Positions 53,804 to 62,799 of a stretch of DNA of 64,000 nucleotides are shown piece by piece. The translations under genes and the position numbers were made by a program. Under the pieces are notes generated by a model. It ran no database searches. It was given only the letters and a program-made list of their open reading frames with translations, and had not been told where the DNA came from. The stretch is from Ottowia flava (lineage in GTDB: Bacteria > Pseudomonadota > Gammaproteobacteria > Burkholderiales > Burkholderiaceae_C), in contig NZ_JBHUEJ010000021.1 in the NCBI RefSeq assembly GCF_042680565.1, positions 1 through 64,000 of the forward strand, written 5' to 3'. Positions within the stretch are counted from its first letter, which is position 1; each line of letters opens with the position of its first letter.

Positions 53804-54850
53804 ATGGCCCGCATGAGCAAAGCCCTGAACGAGATCGCTTTTTCCATGCTGGACCTGGTGCCGGTGCGCGAAGGCCGCAGCGTGGCTGACGCCCTGGCCG
53901 TGTCGCTGCAAACCGCCCAGCACGCCGACCGCCTGGGGTTCACCCGCTACTGGCTGGCCGAGCACCACAACATGGCGTCGATCGCCTCGTCCTCCACCGC
54001 CGTGCTGATCGGGCACGTGGCGGGCGGCACCGAGCGCATCCGCGTCGGCTCCGGCGGCGTGATGCTGCCCAACCACCCACCGCTGGTCGTGGCCGAAGCC
54101 TTTGGCACGCTGGCCGAGCTGTACCCAGGCCGCATTGATTTGGGCCTGGGCCGCGCGCCCGGCACCGACCCGATGACCATGCGCGCGCTGCGCCGCGACC
54201 GGGTCGAGACCGTGGACGACTTCCCGCGCGAGGTGGCCGAGCTGCAGCACCTGCTGGGCGACGTCAAACCCGGCCAGAAGCTGATCGCCAACCCCGGTGC
54301 GGGCACGCACGTGCCGATCTGGCTGCTGGGCTCCAGCCTGTTCTCCGCGCAACTCGCGGCCGAGCGCGGCCTGCCCTACGCCTTTGCCTCGCACTTCGCG
54401 CCGGCCATGCTGCTGCAAGCGGTCGAGATTTACCGCCGCAACTTCAAACCCTCGCCCACGTTGGACAAGCCTTACGTCATGATCGGTGTGCCGCTGATCG
54501 CCGCACCGACCGACGACGAAGCGCAGCTGCTGGCCACCAGCATCTTCCAGCGCGTGCTGGGCGTCCTGCGCGGCACGCGCGGGCTGTTGATGCCGCCGCA
54601 GCCGGGCTTCTTCCAACAGCTCAGCCCGCAGGAAAAGGCCGGCATCGCCGACTTTCTGGCCTGCGCCGTCATCGGCTCGCCCGACACCGTGCGCCAGGGC
54701 CTGCAGCAGCTGGCCGAGCAGACCGGCTGCGACGAGATCATGTTCACCTGCGACATCTACGACCCGGCGCTGCGCCTGCGGGCGATGGACATCGCCATGG
54801 ACGTGCGCCAGGCCGCCGGGCCGGCGACGACGTCCGACGTGGCGGCGTGA
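53804..54850 (+). CDS. LLM-class flavin-dependent oxidoreductase (luciferase-like)
   Basis: A 348-residue TIM-barrel flavoprotein of the bacterial-luciferase-like family. Typical segments are FSMLDLVPVREG, AQHADRLGFTRYWLAEHHNM, RIRVGSGGVMLPNHPPLVVA, ELYPGRIDLGLGRAPGTDP and IWLLGSSLFSAQLAAERGLP. The subgroup is that of E. coli YhbW-type proteins of unknown substrate. A second ATG at 53813 (MSKALNE) is an equally possible start. The stop overlaps the next gene (GTGA), so the two are coupled. Confidence 0.92.
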   Translation: MARMSKALNEIAFSMLDLVPVREGRSVADALAVSLQTAQHADRLGFTRYWLAEHHNMASIASSSTAVLIGHVAGGTERIRVGSGGVMLPNHPPLVVAEAFGTLAELYPGRIDLGLGRAPGTDPMTMRALRRDRVETVDDFPREVAELQHLLGDVKPGQKLIANPGAGTHVPIWLLGSSLFSAQLAAERGLPYAFASHFAPAMLLQAVEIYRRNFKPSPTLDKPYVMIGVPLIAAPTDDEAQLLATSIFQRVLGVLRGTRGLLMPPQPGFFQQLSPQEKAGIADFLACAVIGSPDTVRQGLQQLAEQTGCDEIMFTCDIYDPALRLRAMDIAMDVRQAAGPATTSDVAA

Positions 54851-55209
54851 ACCGGCCCTGCGCCCCCCACACCTCGGCCGCGCACCTGACCCGGGCCGCC
54901 GCGGTCGGCGCCTGCCTCGCACTGGCGATCAGCAGCACCGGCTGCGCTGTGGCCAGCGCCACGGCCGGCGCCGCCATTTCGGTCACAGGCGCCGTGGTGT
55001 CGACCGGCATCGGCCTCACCGGCAAGGCGATCGGCGCCGGCATCGACGCGGCCAGCAGCCCATCGGGCAGCGACCGCAGCGGCATCGTCGTGCGCGAACG
55101 CATCAGCGACGCACCGGCCGATGCCACGAACCATTCAGCCGCGGCGACGGCCTGCCGCCCGGCAACCGGCGACGCACCGCCGCCACCGGGTCAGCCCGCG
55201 TGCCGGTAA
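54847..55209 (+). CDS. Small lipoprotein with Gly/Ala/Thr-rich repeats
   Basis: A 120-residue protein starting at a GTG that overlaps the stop of the oxidoreductase gene. The N-terminus ends in the lipobox ISSTGC (Cys about 33). The mature part, ASATAGAAISVTGAVVSTGI followed by GLTGKAIGAGIDAA, is a low-complexity Gly/Ala/Val stretch seen in a family of small proteobacterial lipoproteins; the C-terminus is Pro/Ala-rich. The function is unknown. Confidence 0.7.
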   Translation: MNRPCAPHTSAAHLTRAAAVGACLALAISSTGCAVASATAGAAISVTGAVVSTGIGLTGKAIGAGIDAASSPSGSDRSGIVVRERISDAPADATNHSAAATACRPATGDAPPPPGQPACR

Positions 55210-55222
55210 CGGCGGATTGTCG

Positions 55223-55277
55223 CTATTGAATCGGTAGCTGCTCGCGCAGGTGTTTGTAGCGCCAGAGCCTTTTTTTA
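55223..55277 (+). repeat. Dispersed TAGCTGnCTGCGC element, copy 14
   Basis: CTATTGAATCGGTAGCTGCT, then CGCGCAGGTGTTTGTAGCGC. It is followed by a T-run and TATATATA (55271-55285), which may serve as the -10 region of the DUF938 gene. Confidence 0.68.
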
Positions 55278-55303
55278 TATATATAAAGAACCTTGCCTCC
55301 CAG

Positions 55304-55918
55304 ATGACCTCTGCCCTGCCTTTCAGTCCGGCGTCCGAGCGCAACCGCGAACCCATCCTGGCCGCCCTGCGCCCCTGGCTCGCGCCCGCAGGCAGCGCCC
55401 TGGAAATTGCCAGCGGCACCGGCCAGCACGTGGCGCATTTCGCGCACGCCCTGCCCGATTGGCACTGGCAACCCAGCGACCTCACCGCAGACCTGTTCGC
55501 CGCCATCGTCACGCGCACCGCCCACCTGCCCCGCGTCGCGGCGCCGGTGCGGCTCGACGTGCGGGACGCCCCGTGGCCCAGCGCCGGCCCCGCGTGGGAC
55601 AAGCCTTTCGACCTGATCTTTGCCGCCAACATGCTCCACATCGCGCCCTGGGCCTGCACCCCGGCGCTGATGCGCGGCGCGGCGCGCCACCTGGCGCCGG
55701 GCGGGCGCCTGGTCACCTACGGCCCCTACTTCGAGGCCGACGTCCCGACCGCGCCCAGCAACCTGGCCTTCGATGCCGACCTGCGCGCGCGCCACCCGGA
55801 CTGGGGCATCCGTGAGCGCGCGGCGGTCGAACGCGAAGCGCACGCTGCGGGCTTGCGCCTCGCGCATCGCGCGGCGCTGCCGGCCAACAACCTGCTGCTG
55901 GTGTTCGAACGAGGGTGA
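55304..55918 (+). CDS. DUF938 SAM-dependent methyltransferase
   Basis: A 204-residue class I methyltransferase of the DUF938 family. The opening FSPASERNREPILAALRPWL is family-specific, ALEIASGTGQHVAHFAHALP is the SAM-binding motif I, FDLIFAANMLHIAPW motif IV, and GGRLVTYGPYFEAD the post-motif strand. The substrate is unknown. ATG 55304 follows the AT-rich block after a repeat element. Confidence 0.9.
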   Translation: MTSALPFSPASERNREPILAALRPWLAPAGSALEIASGTGQHVAHFAHALPDWHWQPSDLTADLFAAIVTRTAHLPRVAAPVRLDVRDAPWPSAGPAWDKPFDLIFAANMLHIAPWACTPALMRGAARHLAPGGRLVTYGPYFEADVPTAPSNLAFDADLRARHPDWGIRERAAVEREAHAAGLRLAHRAALPANNLLLVFERG

Positions 55919-56030
55919 CATCAAGGCGGCAGCGGCTCTCAGGAAGGAGCCCACGCCGCGCAAGCGATCGGAGCCCGGCGCATCGGCAGCGCTTGTCGGA
56001 CTAAAATGATGGGCCTCATTTACTCCCGAT

Positions 56031-56052
56031 TCGATAGCGCCCTGCGCTGATC
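56031..56052 (+). repeat. Dispersed TAGCTGnCTGCGC element, copy 15 (partial)
   Basis: TTCGATAGCGCCCTGCGCTG, core only, ending 4 bases before the gmk start codon; it may include the gmk ribosome-binding region. Confidence 0.45.
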
Positions 56053-56056
56053 CCAC

Positions 56057-56677
56057 ATGGACTACCCCGGAAATCTGTTTGTTGTCGCGGCGCCCAGTGG
56101 CACGGGCAAATCGAGCCTGGTCAAGGCGCTGATGGAGGTGGATGCGGGGGTGGCGCCCTCGGTCTCGCACACCACGCGGGCGCCGCGCGGGCAGGAAAAG
56201 GACGGTCGCGAGTACTTTTTCATCTCCAACGACGATTTCGACGGCATGGTCGCGCGCGGCGACTTCCTGGAATGGGCGCTGGTGCACGGCAACCGCTACG
56301 GCACGTCGCGCCGCGCCATCGAGCAGCGCATCGGCAGCGGCGGCGATGTGGTGCTGGAGATCGACTGGCAGGGCGCGCTGCAAATCAAGCGGCTGTTTCC
56401 CGACGCCATCCTCGTTTTCGTGTTGCCGCCGAGCCTGGACGAGTTGCGCGCGCGCCTCACGCGCCGCGGCGAAGACGCACCCGACGTGATCGAGTTGCGA
56501 CTGTGCAATGCCGCCGAGGAGTTGGCACAAGCCGAAAATTTCGACTTCGTTATAATCAACGAGATATTTGAACGCGCGCTTTTCGACCTGAAAGCCATCG
56601 TCCACGCGCAGCGGCTGAAGTACATCGCCCAGCGCCGTGCCCGCCCCGACACGTTCAAAGCCCTCAACATCGTCTGA
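56057..56677 (+). CDS. gmk: Guanylate kinase
   Basis: A 206-residue kinase that phosphorylates GMP to GDP with ATP. P-loop APSGTGKSS (residues 12-20), GMP-binding SVSHTTRAPRGQEKDGREYFF, EWALVHGNRYGTSRRAIEQR, and the lid with LTRRGEDAPDVIELRL. First gene of the conserved gmk-rpoZ-spoT operon; TAAAAT at 56002-56007 may be its -10 hexamer. Confidence 0.97.
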   Translation: MDYPGNLFVVAAPSGTGKSSLVKALMEVDAGVAPSVSHTTRAPRGQEKDGREYFFISNDDFDGMVARGDFLEWALVHGNRYGTSRRAIEQRIGSGGDVVLEIDWQGALQIKRLFPDAILVFVLPPSLDELRARLTRRGEDAPDVIELRLCNAAEELAQAENFDFVIINEIFERALFDLKAIVHAQRLKYIAQRRARPDTFKALNIV

Positions 56678-56699
56678 ACAGCCTCCAAGCTGCACCGCC

Positions 56700-56900
56700 A
56701 TGGCCCGCATCACCGTCGAAGACTGCCTCGAGCAAATCCCCAACCGTTTTCAGCTGGTGCTGGCCGCGACCTACCGCGCCCGCATGCTGAGCCAGGGCCA
56801 TACGCCCAAGATCGAAGCGCGCAACAAGCCCGCCGTGACCGCGTTGCGCGAGATCGCCGCCGGCAAGGTCGGGCTCGAAATGCTCAAGAAAGTGCCCTGA
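56700..56900 (+). CDS. rpoZ: RNA polymerase omega subunit
   Basis: A 66-residue protein: ARITVEDCLEQIPNRFQLVL, then AATYRARML and NKPAVTALREIAAGKVGLEM. This is the whole omega subunit, which helps assemble beta' and is part of a ppGpp binding site; pairing with spoT in the operon is the standard order. Confidence 0.97.
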   Translation: MARITVEDCLEQIPNRFQLVLAATYRARMLSQGHTPKIEARNKPAVTALREIAAGKVGLEMLKKVP

Positions 56901-56947
56901 ACTCAGGTCACTCTTTGCGGGCCACCACAGGCCTACAAGTCTCTAAA

Positions 56948-56972
56948 AGGGCGCTCTCGAAGCGCCCTTTTT
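56948..56972 (+). terminator. Hairpin terminator between rpoZ and spoT
   Basis: AGGGCGCT-ctcga-AGCGCCCT followed by TTTTT. It lies 48 bases after the rpoZ stop, so spoT either has its own promoter or depends on read-through. Confidence 0.82.
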
Positions 56973-57018
56973 CGTGCCCGGCGGCGGCCAGATGACAACC
57001 GGGTTAAATTCGGGGGCT

Positions 57019-59256
57019 ATGAGTTCGGTGCTGCCCCCCATGGAGCAACCGCTGGCCGCGGCCAACGCGGCGGCGGCCAGCTTTGCCGCGCTGGAAAGCA
57101 AGCTGGACTACCTGGGCCCGGACGACCGCGAGTTGGTGCGCCGCGCCTACCGCTTTGCCGACACCGCTCACCTGGGCCAGATGCGCCACAGCGGCGAGCC
57201 GTACATCACGCACCCGATCGCCGTCGCCGCCCAGTGCGCCGAATGGAAGCTGGACGCCCACGCGCTGATGGCAGCGCTGCTGCACGACGCCATGGAAGAC
57301 TGCGGCGTCACCAAGGCGGATCTGGTGGAGCAGTTCGGCGTCTCGGTAGCCGAGCTGGTGGACGGCCTGACCAAGCTGGACAAGCTGCAGTTCAGCACGC
57401 GCGAAGAAGGCCAGGCTGAGTCCTTCCGCAAGATGCTGCTGGCGATGGCGCGCGACGTACGCGTGATCCTGATCAAACTGGCCGACCGCACCCACAACAT
57501 GCGCACGATGGGCGACATGCCGCGCAGCAAGTGGGGGCGCATCAGTGCGGAAACGCTGGAGATTTACGCCCCCATCGCGCACCGCCTGGGCCTGAACCAG
57601 ACCTACCGCGAACTGCAGGATCTGGCCTTCCGCCACCTCAAACCGTGGCGCTACAGCGTGCTGGCCAAGGCGCTGAACAAGGCGCGCCAGCGCCGCCGCG
57701 ACCTGATCCAGAAAGTGGGCCAGGAGGTGCAGGACGTGCTGAGCCAGGCCGGCCTGAACGCGCGCATCGTCGGGCGCGAAAAAACGCTTTACTCCATCTA
57801 CACGAAGATGGACGACAAGCACCTGTCGTTCGCGCAGGTCAACGACTTGTACGGCGTGCGCGTGATCGTGCCCCACGTGGTGGACTGCTACACCGCCATG
57901 GGGCTGCTGCACCAGCTGTACAAGCCGGTGCCCGGGCGCTTCAAGGACTACATCGCCATGCCCAAGGTCAATGGCTACCAGTCCCTGCACACCACGCTGG
58001 TCGGCCCCGCCAGCGTGAACATCGAATTCCAGATTCGCACCGAGGCGATGGACCTGGTGGCCGAAGCCGGGGTGGCCGCGCACTGGCTCTACAAGGTCAA
58101 CCAGGCGGAATCGGGTGGTGGCGACGAGCTGGGCACGCAGTGGCTGCAGTCGCTGCTCGACATCCAGAACGAGACGCGCGACGCGGCCGAGTTCTGGGAC
58201 CACATCAAGGTCGATCTGGTGCCCGACGCGGTGTACGTTTTCACCCCAAAGGGCCAGATCATGGCGCTGCCGCAGGGCGCCACAATCGTCGATTTTGCGT
58301 ACGCCATCCACAGCAATGTGGGCGACCACGCCGTCGCAGCCAAAGTCAATGGCGAACAGGTGCCGCTGCGCAGCGAGCTGGCCAACGGCGACGTGATCGA
58401 GATCATCACCGCGCCCGTGTCCACGCCCAACCCGGCGTGGCTGGGCTTTGTGCGCACCGGCCGCGCCCGTTCGCGCATCCGCAGCCACCTGAAAAGCCTG
58501 GCGCAGGACGAATCGCGCGACCTGGGCGAAAAGCTGCTGGCGCAGGCGCTGCGCGCCGAGGGTCTGAGCCAGCCGCCCGGGCAGGACAGCGGCGACAAGC
58601 CGCTCTGGGACAAACTGCTGCGCTTCACCGGCAACCGCACGCGCGACGAGATGATGACCGACATCGGCCTGGGCAAGCGCAGTGCCAACATGGTCGCCAA
58701 GCGCCTGGTCACACTGCTGGCGGCCGAAGGCATCAAGCCCGACGCGCTGTTGCTCACGCGCGAGCGCTTCACCGCGCACGAAAACCTGTCGCAGGGCGCC
58801 GTGATCCTGGACGGCGCCGAGAACATGTCCGTCAAATACGCCACCTGCTGCCGCCCGGTCCCGGGCGATGGTGTGTTGGGCTACCTGGGCCGTGGCGAAG
58901 GTTTGGTGGTGCATACCGACGAATGTGCGGTGGCACGCCGCCTGCAGCACAAGGACGCTGAACGCTTCATCACAGTGGCCTGGGCGGACGAACCTGTGCG
59001 ACAGTTCGAGGTGGGCATCGTGGTCACCGTGGTCAACGGCAAGGGCGTGCTGGCGCGCGTGGCGGCCGCTCTGGCCAGCGCCGAGGCCGACATCGTGCAT
59101 CTGGGCATGGCCGACGAAAGCGCGCAGGAAGCGCTGGACCTGCGCTTCGTCATCACCGTGCGCGACCGCACGCACCTCGACACGGTGCTGCGCCACCTCA
59201 AGCGCACGCAGTCGGTGCTGCGCGCAGCGCGCATCATGCCAACCGCCCAGCACTGA
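57019..59256 (+). CDS. spoT: Bifunctional (p)ppGpp synthetase/hydrolase
   Basis: A 745-residue Rel/Spo protein that makes and degrades the alarmone (p)ppGpp. The N-terminal HD hydrolase domain has MRHSGEPYITHPIAVA and ALLHDAMEDCG (His89-Asp90) and KLADRTHNMRTM; the synthetase domain has GREKTLYSIYTKMDDKHLSF and NDLYGVRVIVP; TGS and helical domains follow (VYVFTPKGQIMALPQGAT), with the conserved Cys motif YATCCRPVPGD and the C-terminal ACT domain. Because the hydrolase motif is intact, it is the SpoT type. ATG 57019 starts the family; it stands behind a terminator. Confidence 0.95.
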   Translation: MSSVLPPMEQPLAAANAAAASFAALESKLDYLGPDDRELVRRAYRFADTAHLGQMRHSGEPYITHPIAVAAQCAEWKLDAHALMAALLHDAMEDCGVTKADLVEQFGVSVAELVDGLTKLDKLQFSTREEGQAESFRKMLLAMARDVRVILIKLADRTHNMRTMGDMPRSKWGRISAETLEIYAPIAHRLGLNQTYRELQDLAFRHLKPWRYSVLAKALNKARQRRRDLIQKVGQEVQDVLSQAGLNARIVGREKTLYSIYTKMDDKHLSFAQVNDLYGVRVIVPHVVDCYTAMGLLHQLYKPVPGRFKDYIAMPKVNGYQSLHTTLVGPASVNIEFQIRTEAMDLVAEAGVAAHWLYKVNQAESGGGDELGTQWLQSLLDIQNETRDAAEFWDHIKVDLVPDAVYVFTPKGQIMALPQGATIVDFAYAIHSNVGDHAVAAKVNGEQVPLRSELANGDVIEIITAPVSTPNPAWLGFVRTGRARSRIRSHLKSLAQDESRDLGEKLLAQALRAEGLSQPPGQDSGDKPLWDKLLRFTGNRTRDEMMTDIGLGKRSANMVAKRLVTLLAAEGIKPDALLLTRERFTAHENLSQGAVILDGAENMSVKYATCCRPVPGDGVLGYLGRGEGLVVHTDECAVARRLQHKDAERFITVAWADEPVRQFEVGIVVTVVNGKGVLARVAAALASAEADIVHLGMADESAQEALDLRFVITVRDRTHLDTVLRHLKRTQSVLRAARIMPTAQH

Positions 59257-59285
59257 CCCCTCTGATACACCAGCTTGGTGCGCTC

Positions 59286-59354
59286 CGAAATTTCAGGTCT
59301 TTTTGGCACTCAGCCCTACAACCACCTGCGCAGCCAGCTACTTAAACGATAGCA
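59286..59354 (-). repeat. Dispersed TAGCTGnCTGCGC element, copy 16
   Basis: On the minus strand AAGTAGCTGGCTGCGCAGGT, then GGTTGTAGGGCTGAGTGCCA ending AAAAAGACCTGAAATTT. One of the best-preserved copies; it fills the gap between the convergent spoT and greB genes. Confidence 0.72.
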
Positions 59355-59373
59355 ATCATCAGACTGCCCCAGA

Positions 59374-59940
59374 TCAGTCGGACACGGGCGGCGCCGGGTA
59401 ATCCACGGCCACCACCTCGATCTCGTGCGTGCCTGCGGGCGTGGGCAGTTGCAGCACATCGCCCACACGGGCGCGCAGCAAGGTGCGGGCGATCGGGCTG
59501 ATCCAGCTGACCTCAGCCTGCGCGCTTTCCGCCTCGTCGATGCCCTTGATGGTGACGGTGCGTTCCTCACCTTCCTCGTCAGCGTAGGTCACTGTGGCGC
59601 CGAAGAACACCTGCTCTCCGCCATGGTGCGCACTCGGGTCCGTCACCTCGGCGATCTCCAGCCGCTTGGTCAGGAAGCGGATGCGCCGGTCGATCTCGCG
59701 CAGGCGCTTCTTGCCGTAGAGATAGTCCCCGTTTTCACTGCGGTCCCCGTTCTTGGCCGCCCAGTGCACGGCCTCCACCACTTTTGGGCGCTCCTCATCG
59801 ATCAGGGTCAGCAACTCGGCGCGCAAACGGGCGTAGCCCTGCGGCGTGATGTAGTTCTTGCCACCCGGGGGCAAGGGCGGCAGCGCGATGTCGTCGTCTT
59901 CGTCCTCCCCGTCACGCTCACGGGTGAATGCCTTGTTCAT
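59374..59940 (-). CDS. greB: Transcription elongation factor GreB
   Basis: A 188-residue Gre factor that reactivates backtracked RNA polymerase. ITPQGYARLRAELLTLIDEE starts the coiled-coil, AAKNGDRSENGDYLYGKKRL holds the acidic tip (Asp/Glu), and RRIRFLTKRLEIAEV with GATVTYADEEGEERTVTIKG forms the C-terminal domain. An acidic N-terminal extension (RDGEDEDDDIALPPLPPGG) precedes it, as is typical for betaproteobacterial GreB. Confidence 0.95.
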   Translation of the reverse strand: MNKAFTRERDGEDEDDDIALPPLPPGGKNYITPQGYARLRAELLTLIDEERPKVVEAVHWAAKNGDRSENGDYLYGKKRLREIDRRIRFLTKRLEIAEVTDPSAHHGGEQVFFGATVTYADEEGEERTVTIKGIDEAESAQAEVSWISPIARTLLRARVGDVLQLPTPAGTHEIEVVAVDYPAPPVSD

Positions 59941-60133
59941 GCAGCCCATGATAGACCGCCATGGGACAATCCCGGGAGCGGTTGGCCGCCCGCCTGATCG
60001 GCTTTTTTGCCGGTACCCACCGGCCGCCCGCCTCGCCTGCCGTGCCCGTCCTCAGCCCCGCCACCGTCTTGCCGCGCCTGCCAACCGGGCGTTGGGAACA
60101 CCACGGCGCGTTCCGTCAGCACGAACGCCCATC

Positions 60134-62425
60134 ATGAACCTGCCGGCCCTGCAGCCCGAGCAAATGCGCCGTTGGCTGAGTCTGCGGCAGCGGCGCTTCC
60201 TGCGCGTGGCGCTCAGTTACTACGTGCTCAACGGCGCCTCGTGCGCGCTGGGGCTGTTCCTGGTCTCATCCACGGTGATGCTGCTGTTCGGCACCGAAGC
60301 GGCAGCCGTGGCCACGGTCGGCGTCATCGCCACGCTGGCGCCCGACATGGTGGGCCCTCGCCGGGGCAAGCTGGCCCACATGGTCGTCGGCCCAGTGATC
60401 GGTGTACCGCTGTTTGCCGCGGTGCTGGCGCTGGAAGGCAAGACGCTGGAACTCGGGCTGTTCCTCGTGCCGGCCACCTTCGTCGTGTTCCTGGGCATGG
60501 CGTGGGGCAAGCGGGGGGCGCCAGTCGCCATCGGCGTGATGCTCGCGCTGGTGTTCGCCATGTCGCTGCCCCCGGCCAGCGGGACCGAGCAGGTGCTGCT
60601 GCGAACGCTGTACTGCGGCTTGGGCGCGGCCCTGTACGTCGTCTATTCGGTGATCGCCAACAGCGTCCTGAACGGGCGCTACCGCACCCAGCTGACGGCC
60701 GATCTGCTACTGGCCGTCTCGGCACTGCTGCAGGCCCATGCACGGCGCGTGTCACCCCGCGCGGACGGCGCACCCGGGCCGGGCGAAGTCGCGCCCGATT
60801 CCGCTGCGGGCCTGACCGAATTGCTCAAGCGCCAGGCAGCGCTGGCCGACCAGCTGCAATCCACCCGCGACGTGGTGCTGGAATCGCCCAACACACCGCG
60901 CCGCCAGCGCCTAGCGGGCATGCTGCTGGTGGTGCTGGAAATGCGCGACCACCTGGTGGCCAGCGAGCTGGATCTCGACCGCGTGCGTGAAGCCGCAGAC
61001 CACGCACATGCGCTCGAAGAGATCGCCGCCATCTACCGCCAGATGGCGCGCGAACTGGCCTTCTTGGCCGACGACTTGCTGCTGCGCCGGCGCCCCCCTG
61101 TTGCTACCGACCACAGCGCCCGGCTCGCCGCCCTGCGGCTGCGAGAAGAGCCAGCCAGCGCCGACCTGTCGGCCGACCCGACCGGCGCCGCGCAGGCCGC
61201 GCTGCTGCGTGGCGTGAGCTTTCGCATCGAGCACCAGAACGACGCGGTTCGGCAGCTCAGCCTGCTGGCGCGCGGCGAAACCATGCCCGACCTTGCCGTG
61301 GTGCGCAACAGCTGGCGCCTGTTCGTCAGCCCAACCGACTGGTCGCTGCAGCCCTTTCTGACCGTGTGGCACTGGCGTCAACCCGCGCTGCGTCACGCGG
61401 TGCGGGCCGCGCTGGCTGTCGGCACCGGCTACACGGTCGCGGTGTTGCTGCCCTGGGGCTCGCACGCCTACTGGATCCTTCTGACGATCGTCGTCGTGCT
61501 GCGCGGCAGCCTGGCGCAGACGCTCGAGCGCCGCAACCAGCGCGTGGCCGGCACGCTGGTCGGCAGTCTGCTCGCGACCGGCCTGCTGGCGCTGCATCCG
61601 CCCGCCCTGCTGCTGCTGATCGCCGTGACGGTCTCGCAGGGCATCGCGCACGGTTTTGCCATGCGCCGCTACGTCGTTACCGCCATGGCCGCGTCGGTCA
61701 TGGGGCTGGTGCAGGCACACCTGCTGTTCGCGGGCAGCAACGCGACGTTCGCTTTCTTCGAGCGCGTGGGCGACACGCTGCTGGGCGCGGGCATCGCCTG
61801 GGCCTTTGCCTACGTGCTGCCGTCCTGGGAACGCGGGCAGCTGACGGGCCTGGTTCGGCGTGTGCTGAAGGCGCTGGACCAGCACGCACGTCAGTCGCTC
61901 AGCCTGGCGCAGGTGGAGGCCATCGACACCCAATCCGAACTCACCTGGCGGCTCGCGCGCCGCGAAGCTTATGACGCGCTGTCGGCATTGGTTCAGGCCA
62001 CCGCCCGCGCGCTGGTGGAGCCACGCGCGGTGCAGCCGCCACTGGCGCTGCTGGAGCAACTGCAAGGCCACAGCTACCAGCTGCTGGGCCAGCTGAGCGC
62101 CATCAAGTCGCTGATGCTGCTGCGGCGCGAGCGCCTGCAACTCGATGGGCTGACCGTCCCGCTGGAGCAGGCCGCAGCCGTCATCGAACAGACCTTGGCG
62201 TTCGACCGCGTGTCAACCGCGGCGCACTCGCTGGACACCGCACGCGTCGACCTGGACGTCTCGTTGCCCGCCGTCCCGGAAACCTTGCCCGACCCCTACC
62301 TACAGGACGCAAGCCCTTGGCTGCTGCGACGCCTGAATCTGTCCGAGGCTCTGGCACGCCGCGTGCGCGCCGATGCCGCGGGAGTCTTGGCGGAGTTGGA
62401 GGTTGCCGGCGCTGCCCGGCCCTAG
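60134..62425 (+). CDS. FUSC-family inner membrane protein (YccS-like)
   Basis: A 763-residue membrane protein of the FUSC/YccS type, related to aromatic acid exporter subunits. Two membrane blocks are visible: residues 25-190 (VLNGASCALGLFLVSSTVML, VGVIATLAPDMVGPRRGKLA, FLVPATFVVFLGMAWGKRG) and residues 420-570 (AALAVGTGYTVAVLLPWGSH, YWILLTIVVVLRGSLAQTLE, then RRNQRVAGTLVGSLLATGL), with a large helical cytosolic domain between and after. YWILLT...RGS...ERR-QR-GTL is the FUSC signature. The ATG at 60134 is chosen because the frame upstream is only the antisense of greB. Confidence 0.9.
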   Translation: MNLPALQPEQMRRWLSLRQRRFLRVALSYYVLNGASCALGLFLVSSTVMLLFGTEAAAVATVGVIATLAPDMVGPRRGKLAHMVVGPVIGVPLFAAVLALEGKTLELGLFLVPATFVVFLGMAWGKRGAPVAIGVMLALVFAMSLPPASGTEQVLLRTLYCGLGAALYVVYSVIANSVLNGRYRTQLTADLLLAVSALLQAHARRVSPRADGAPGPGEVAPDSAAGLTELLKRQAALADQLQSTRDVVLESPNTPRRQRLAGMLLVVLEMRDHLVASELDLDRVREAADHAHALEEIAAIYRQMARELAFLADDLLLRRRPPVATDHSARLAALRLREEPASADLSADPTGAAQAALLRGVSFRIEHQNDAVRQLSLLARGETMPDLAVVRNSWRLFVSPTDWSLQPFLTVWHWRQPALRHAVRAALAVGTGYTVAVLLPWGSHAYWILLTIVVVLRGSLAQTLERRNQRVAGTLVGSLLATGLLALHPPALLLLIAVTVSQGIAHGFAMRRYVVTAMAASVMGLVQAHLLFAGSNATFAFFERVGDTLLGAGIAWAFAYVLPSWERGQLTGLVRRVLKALDQHARQSLSLAQVEAIDTQSELTWRLARREAYDALSALVQATARALVEPRAVQPPLALLEQLQGHSYQLLGQLSAIKSLMLLRRERLQLDGLTVPLEQAAAVIEQTLAFDRVSTAAHSLDTARVDLDVSLPAVPETLPDPYLQDASPWLLRRLNLSEALARRVRADAAGVLAELEVAGAARP

Positions 62426-62497
62426 TTCGCATGTCGCTGCGATTTCAAGCGCTTTTACAATGCTCGATTGACTTCGTCGTAACCAAGACACCTGTTC

Positions 62498-62740
62498 ATG
62501 GAAAACCAGAACCCTGTGCTCCCGGTCGTGCGCTGGGGCATCAGCCAAGCACCCTCCCACCAGATTGGCCTGCTTCGGATCGAGTACCTCACCGCCGCTG
62601 GCGACATCGCGGGTGCGCCCGCACAGAGCCCGATTTTTGGCTTCTCACCCCAACAGCTGCGCGCGCTGGGACAATCTCTGCAACAAGTGGCGGACCAACT
62701 GGAAGCCGCTGCGCCGGACGTGCTATCGAAGAAGCGCTGA
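62498..62740 (+). CDS. Small conserved hypothetical protein
   Basis: An 80-residue cytosolic protein: VVRWGISQAPSHQIGLLRIE and FGFSPQQLRALGQSLQQVAD suggest a beta hairpin followed by an amphipathic helix. No known motif. It ends 59 bases before mutS on the same strand. Confidence 0.6.
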   Translation: MENQNPVLPVVRWGISQAPSHQIGLLRIEYLTAAGDIAGAPAQSPIFGFSPQQLRALGQSLQQVADQLEAAAPDVLSKKR

Positions 62741-62799
62741 ACCAAGCTTTCTGCGCTGTGAATCCAGGCATTCAAGCCGCTCAGCCTCCAGCGCCGACC

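Noticed and set aside
57004..59253. 749-codon minus-strand frame opposite spoT
   Set aside because: Shadow of spoT, with the same low-quality His/Val/Gln-rich composition as other antisense frames here.
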